Origin: JBHIER01 sp046760705 [NCBI: bacterium]
Lineage (GTDB): Bacteria; JBHIER01; G020348925
Direction of reading: 5' to 3'
Assembly (NCBI GenBank): GCA_046760705.1
Contig: JBHIER010000200.1
Location: 1-6,496, forward strand
DNA length: 6,496 nt
The notes under the pieces were generated by a model. That model made no database searches and was not told the DNA's origin. It saw nothing but the letters and a program-made list of their open reading frames with translations. Positions 6,223 to 6,496 of the stretch are shown here, piece by piece (position 1 is the stretch's first letter; every line of letters starts with the position of its first letter). The position numbers were made by a program, and so were the translations under genes.

Positions 6223-6496
6223 GTCAGAAAAGAGAATTCCTCAGGGAGGAATTGAAATAGAATAACTTTAAAAGATGTAAGCGATTCATCTGCTAGTCAG
6301 AAAAGAGAATTCCTCAGGGAGGAATTGAAATTAAGGAAAGGCCTCAACATAGTTGAAAACCTCATTGCGTCAGAAAAGAGAATTCCTCAGGGGGAATTGA
6401 AATATTTATATACTATTTGTGCTGGAGAGGAAAAATGGATCGTCAGAAAAGAGAATTCCTCAGGGAGGAATTGAAACACCCTTTAAGAAAGAAAAA
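6223..6496 (+). CRISPR. CRISPR array, four full repeats, running off the right edge
   Basis: Repeats lie at 6223-6257, 6296-6330, 6369-6402 and 6442-6476. Three are identical 35-mers starting GTCAGAAAAGAG and ending GGAATTGAAA. The third lacks one A and is 34 nt. Spacers are unique: 6258-6295 (38 nt), 6331-6368 (38 nt), 6403-6441 (39 nt), and a fourth cut by the window edge after 20 nt. The repeat contains an 8-bp hairpin, AATTCCTC / GAGGAATT around an AGG loop, as expected for a Cas6-type processing substrate. The ATTGAAA 3' end is typical of the crRNA 5' handle in type I and III systems and suggests transcription on the plus strand. The spacers are A/T-rich compared with the flanking genes. 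No cas genes and no non-coding leader are visible; on the left the array abuts, and in register extends into, the HTH gene. The Cas subtype cannot be decided here. Confidence 0.95.

Noticed and set aside
6256-6474. Roughly 70-codon open frame running through repeats 2-4
   Set aside because: It has no start codon and simply follows the repeat sequence through three different frames; array read-through, not a gene.
6223-6496. Array as non-CRISPR tandem repeats
   Set aside because: Constant repeats with unique spacers of near-constant length, an internal hairpin and the ATTGAAA end are diagnostic of CRISPR.

Overview
The window looks like chromosomal DNA from a bacterium with a diderm-type envelope. 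Two of the four genes carry export signals, there is a periplasmic-type tandem-PDZ protein, ribosome binding sites are canonical, and gene spacing is loose. Base composition is close to balanced. I cannot place the organism to phylum. The mix (an archaeal-like fused glutamate synthase piece, a secreted C69 dipeptidase and a CRISPR array) would fit an environmental candidate-phylum bacterium, but that is a guess.

Layout. Positions 1-119 are an upstream region with a nested inverted repeat and a possible seven-codon leader ORF. Positions 120-2642 (+) encode an 840-residue protein that joins a class II glutamine amidotransferase domain to a GXGXG beta-helix domain and lacks the FMN synthase domain between them. 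A strong 12-bp hairpin lies in the convergent gap. Positions 2786-3787 (-) encode an exported protein with two PDZ domains and a C-terminal coiled coil. A divergent gap of about 370 bp follows, with a good -10 box for the next gene. Positions 4162-5811 (+) encode a secreted C69-family dipeptidase. Positions 5998-6222 (+) encode a 74-residue HTH protein resembling only the N-terminal DNA-binding part of WYL-type regulators. From position 6223 to the window edge runs a CRISPR array of 35-nt repeats and 38-39-nt spacers. No cas gene is present.

The first three genes look like ordinary, independent housekeeping or envelope genes, with no sign of one shared pathway. The part that deserves attention is the right end. 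The last 20 nt of the CRISPR repeat occur exactly inside the 3' end of the HTH gene (6165-6184). They are followed by exactly 38 nt (one spacer length) before the first full repeat, so the gene's tail lies in register with the 73-nt array period. The 5' half of the repeat, read in the same frame, also encodes SEKRI, which is found in the recognition-helix region of the same HTH protein. The repeat may therefore be related by descent to the HTH gene, or the gene may have absorbed the first array unit. Either way, a putative regulator and an array are physically merged here.
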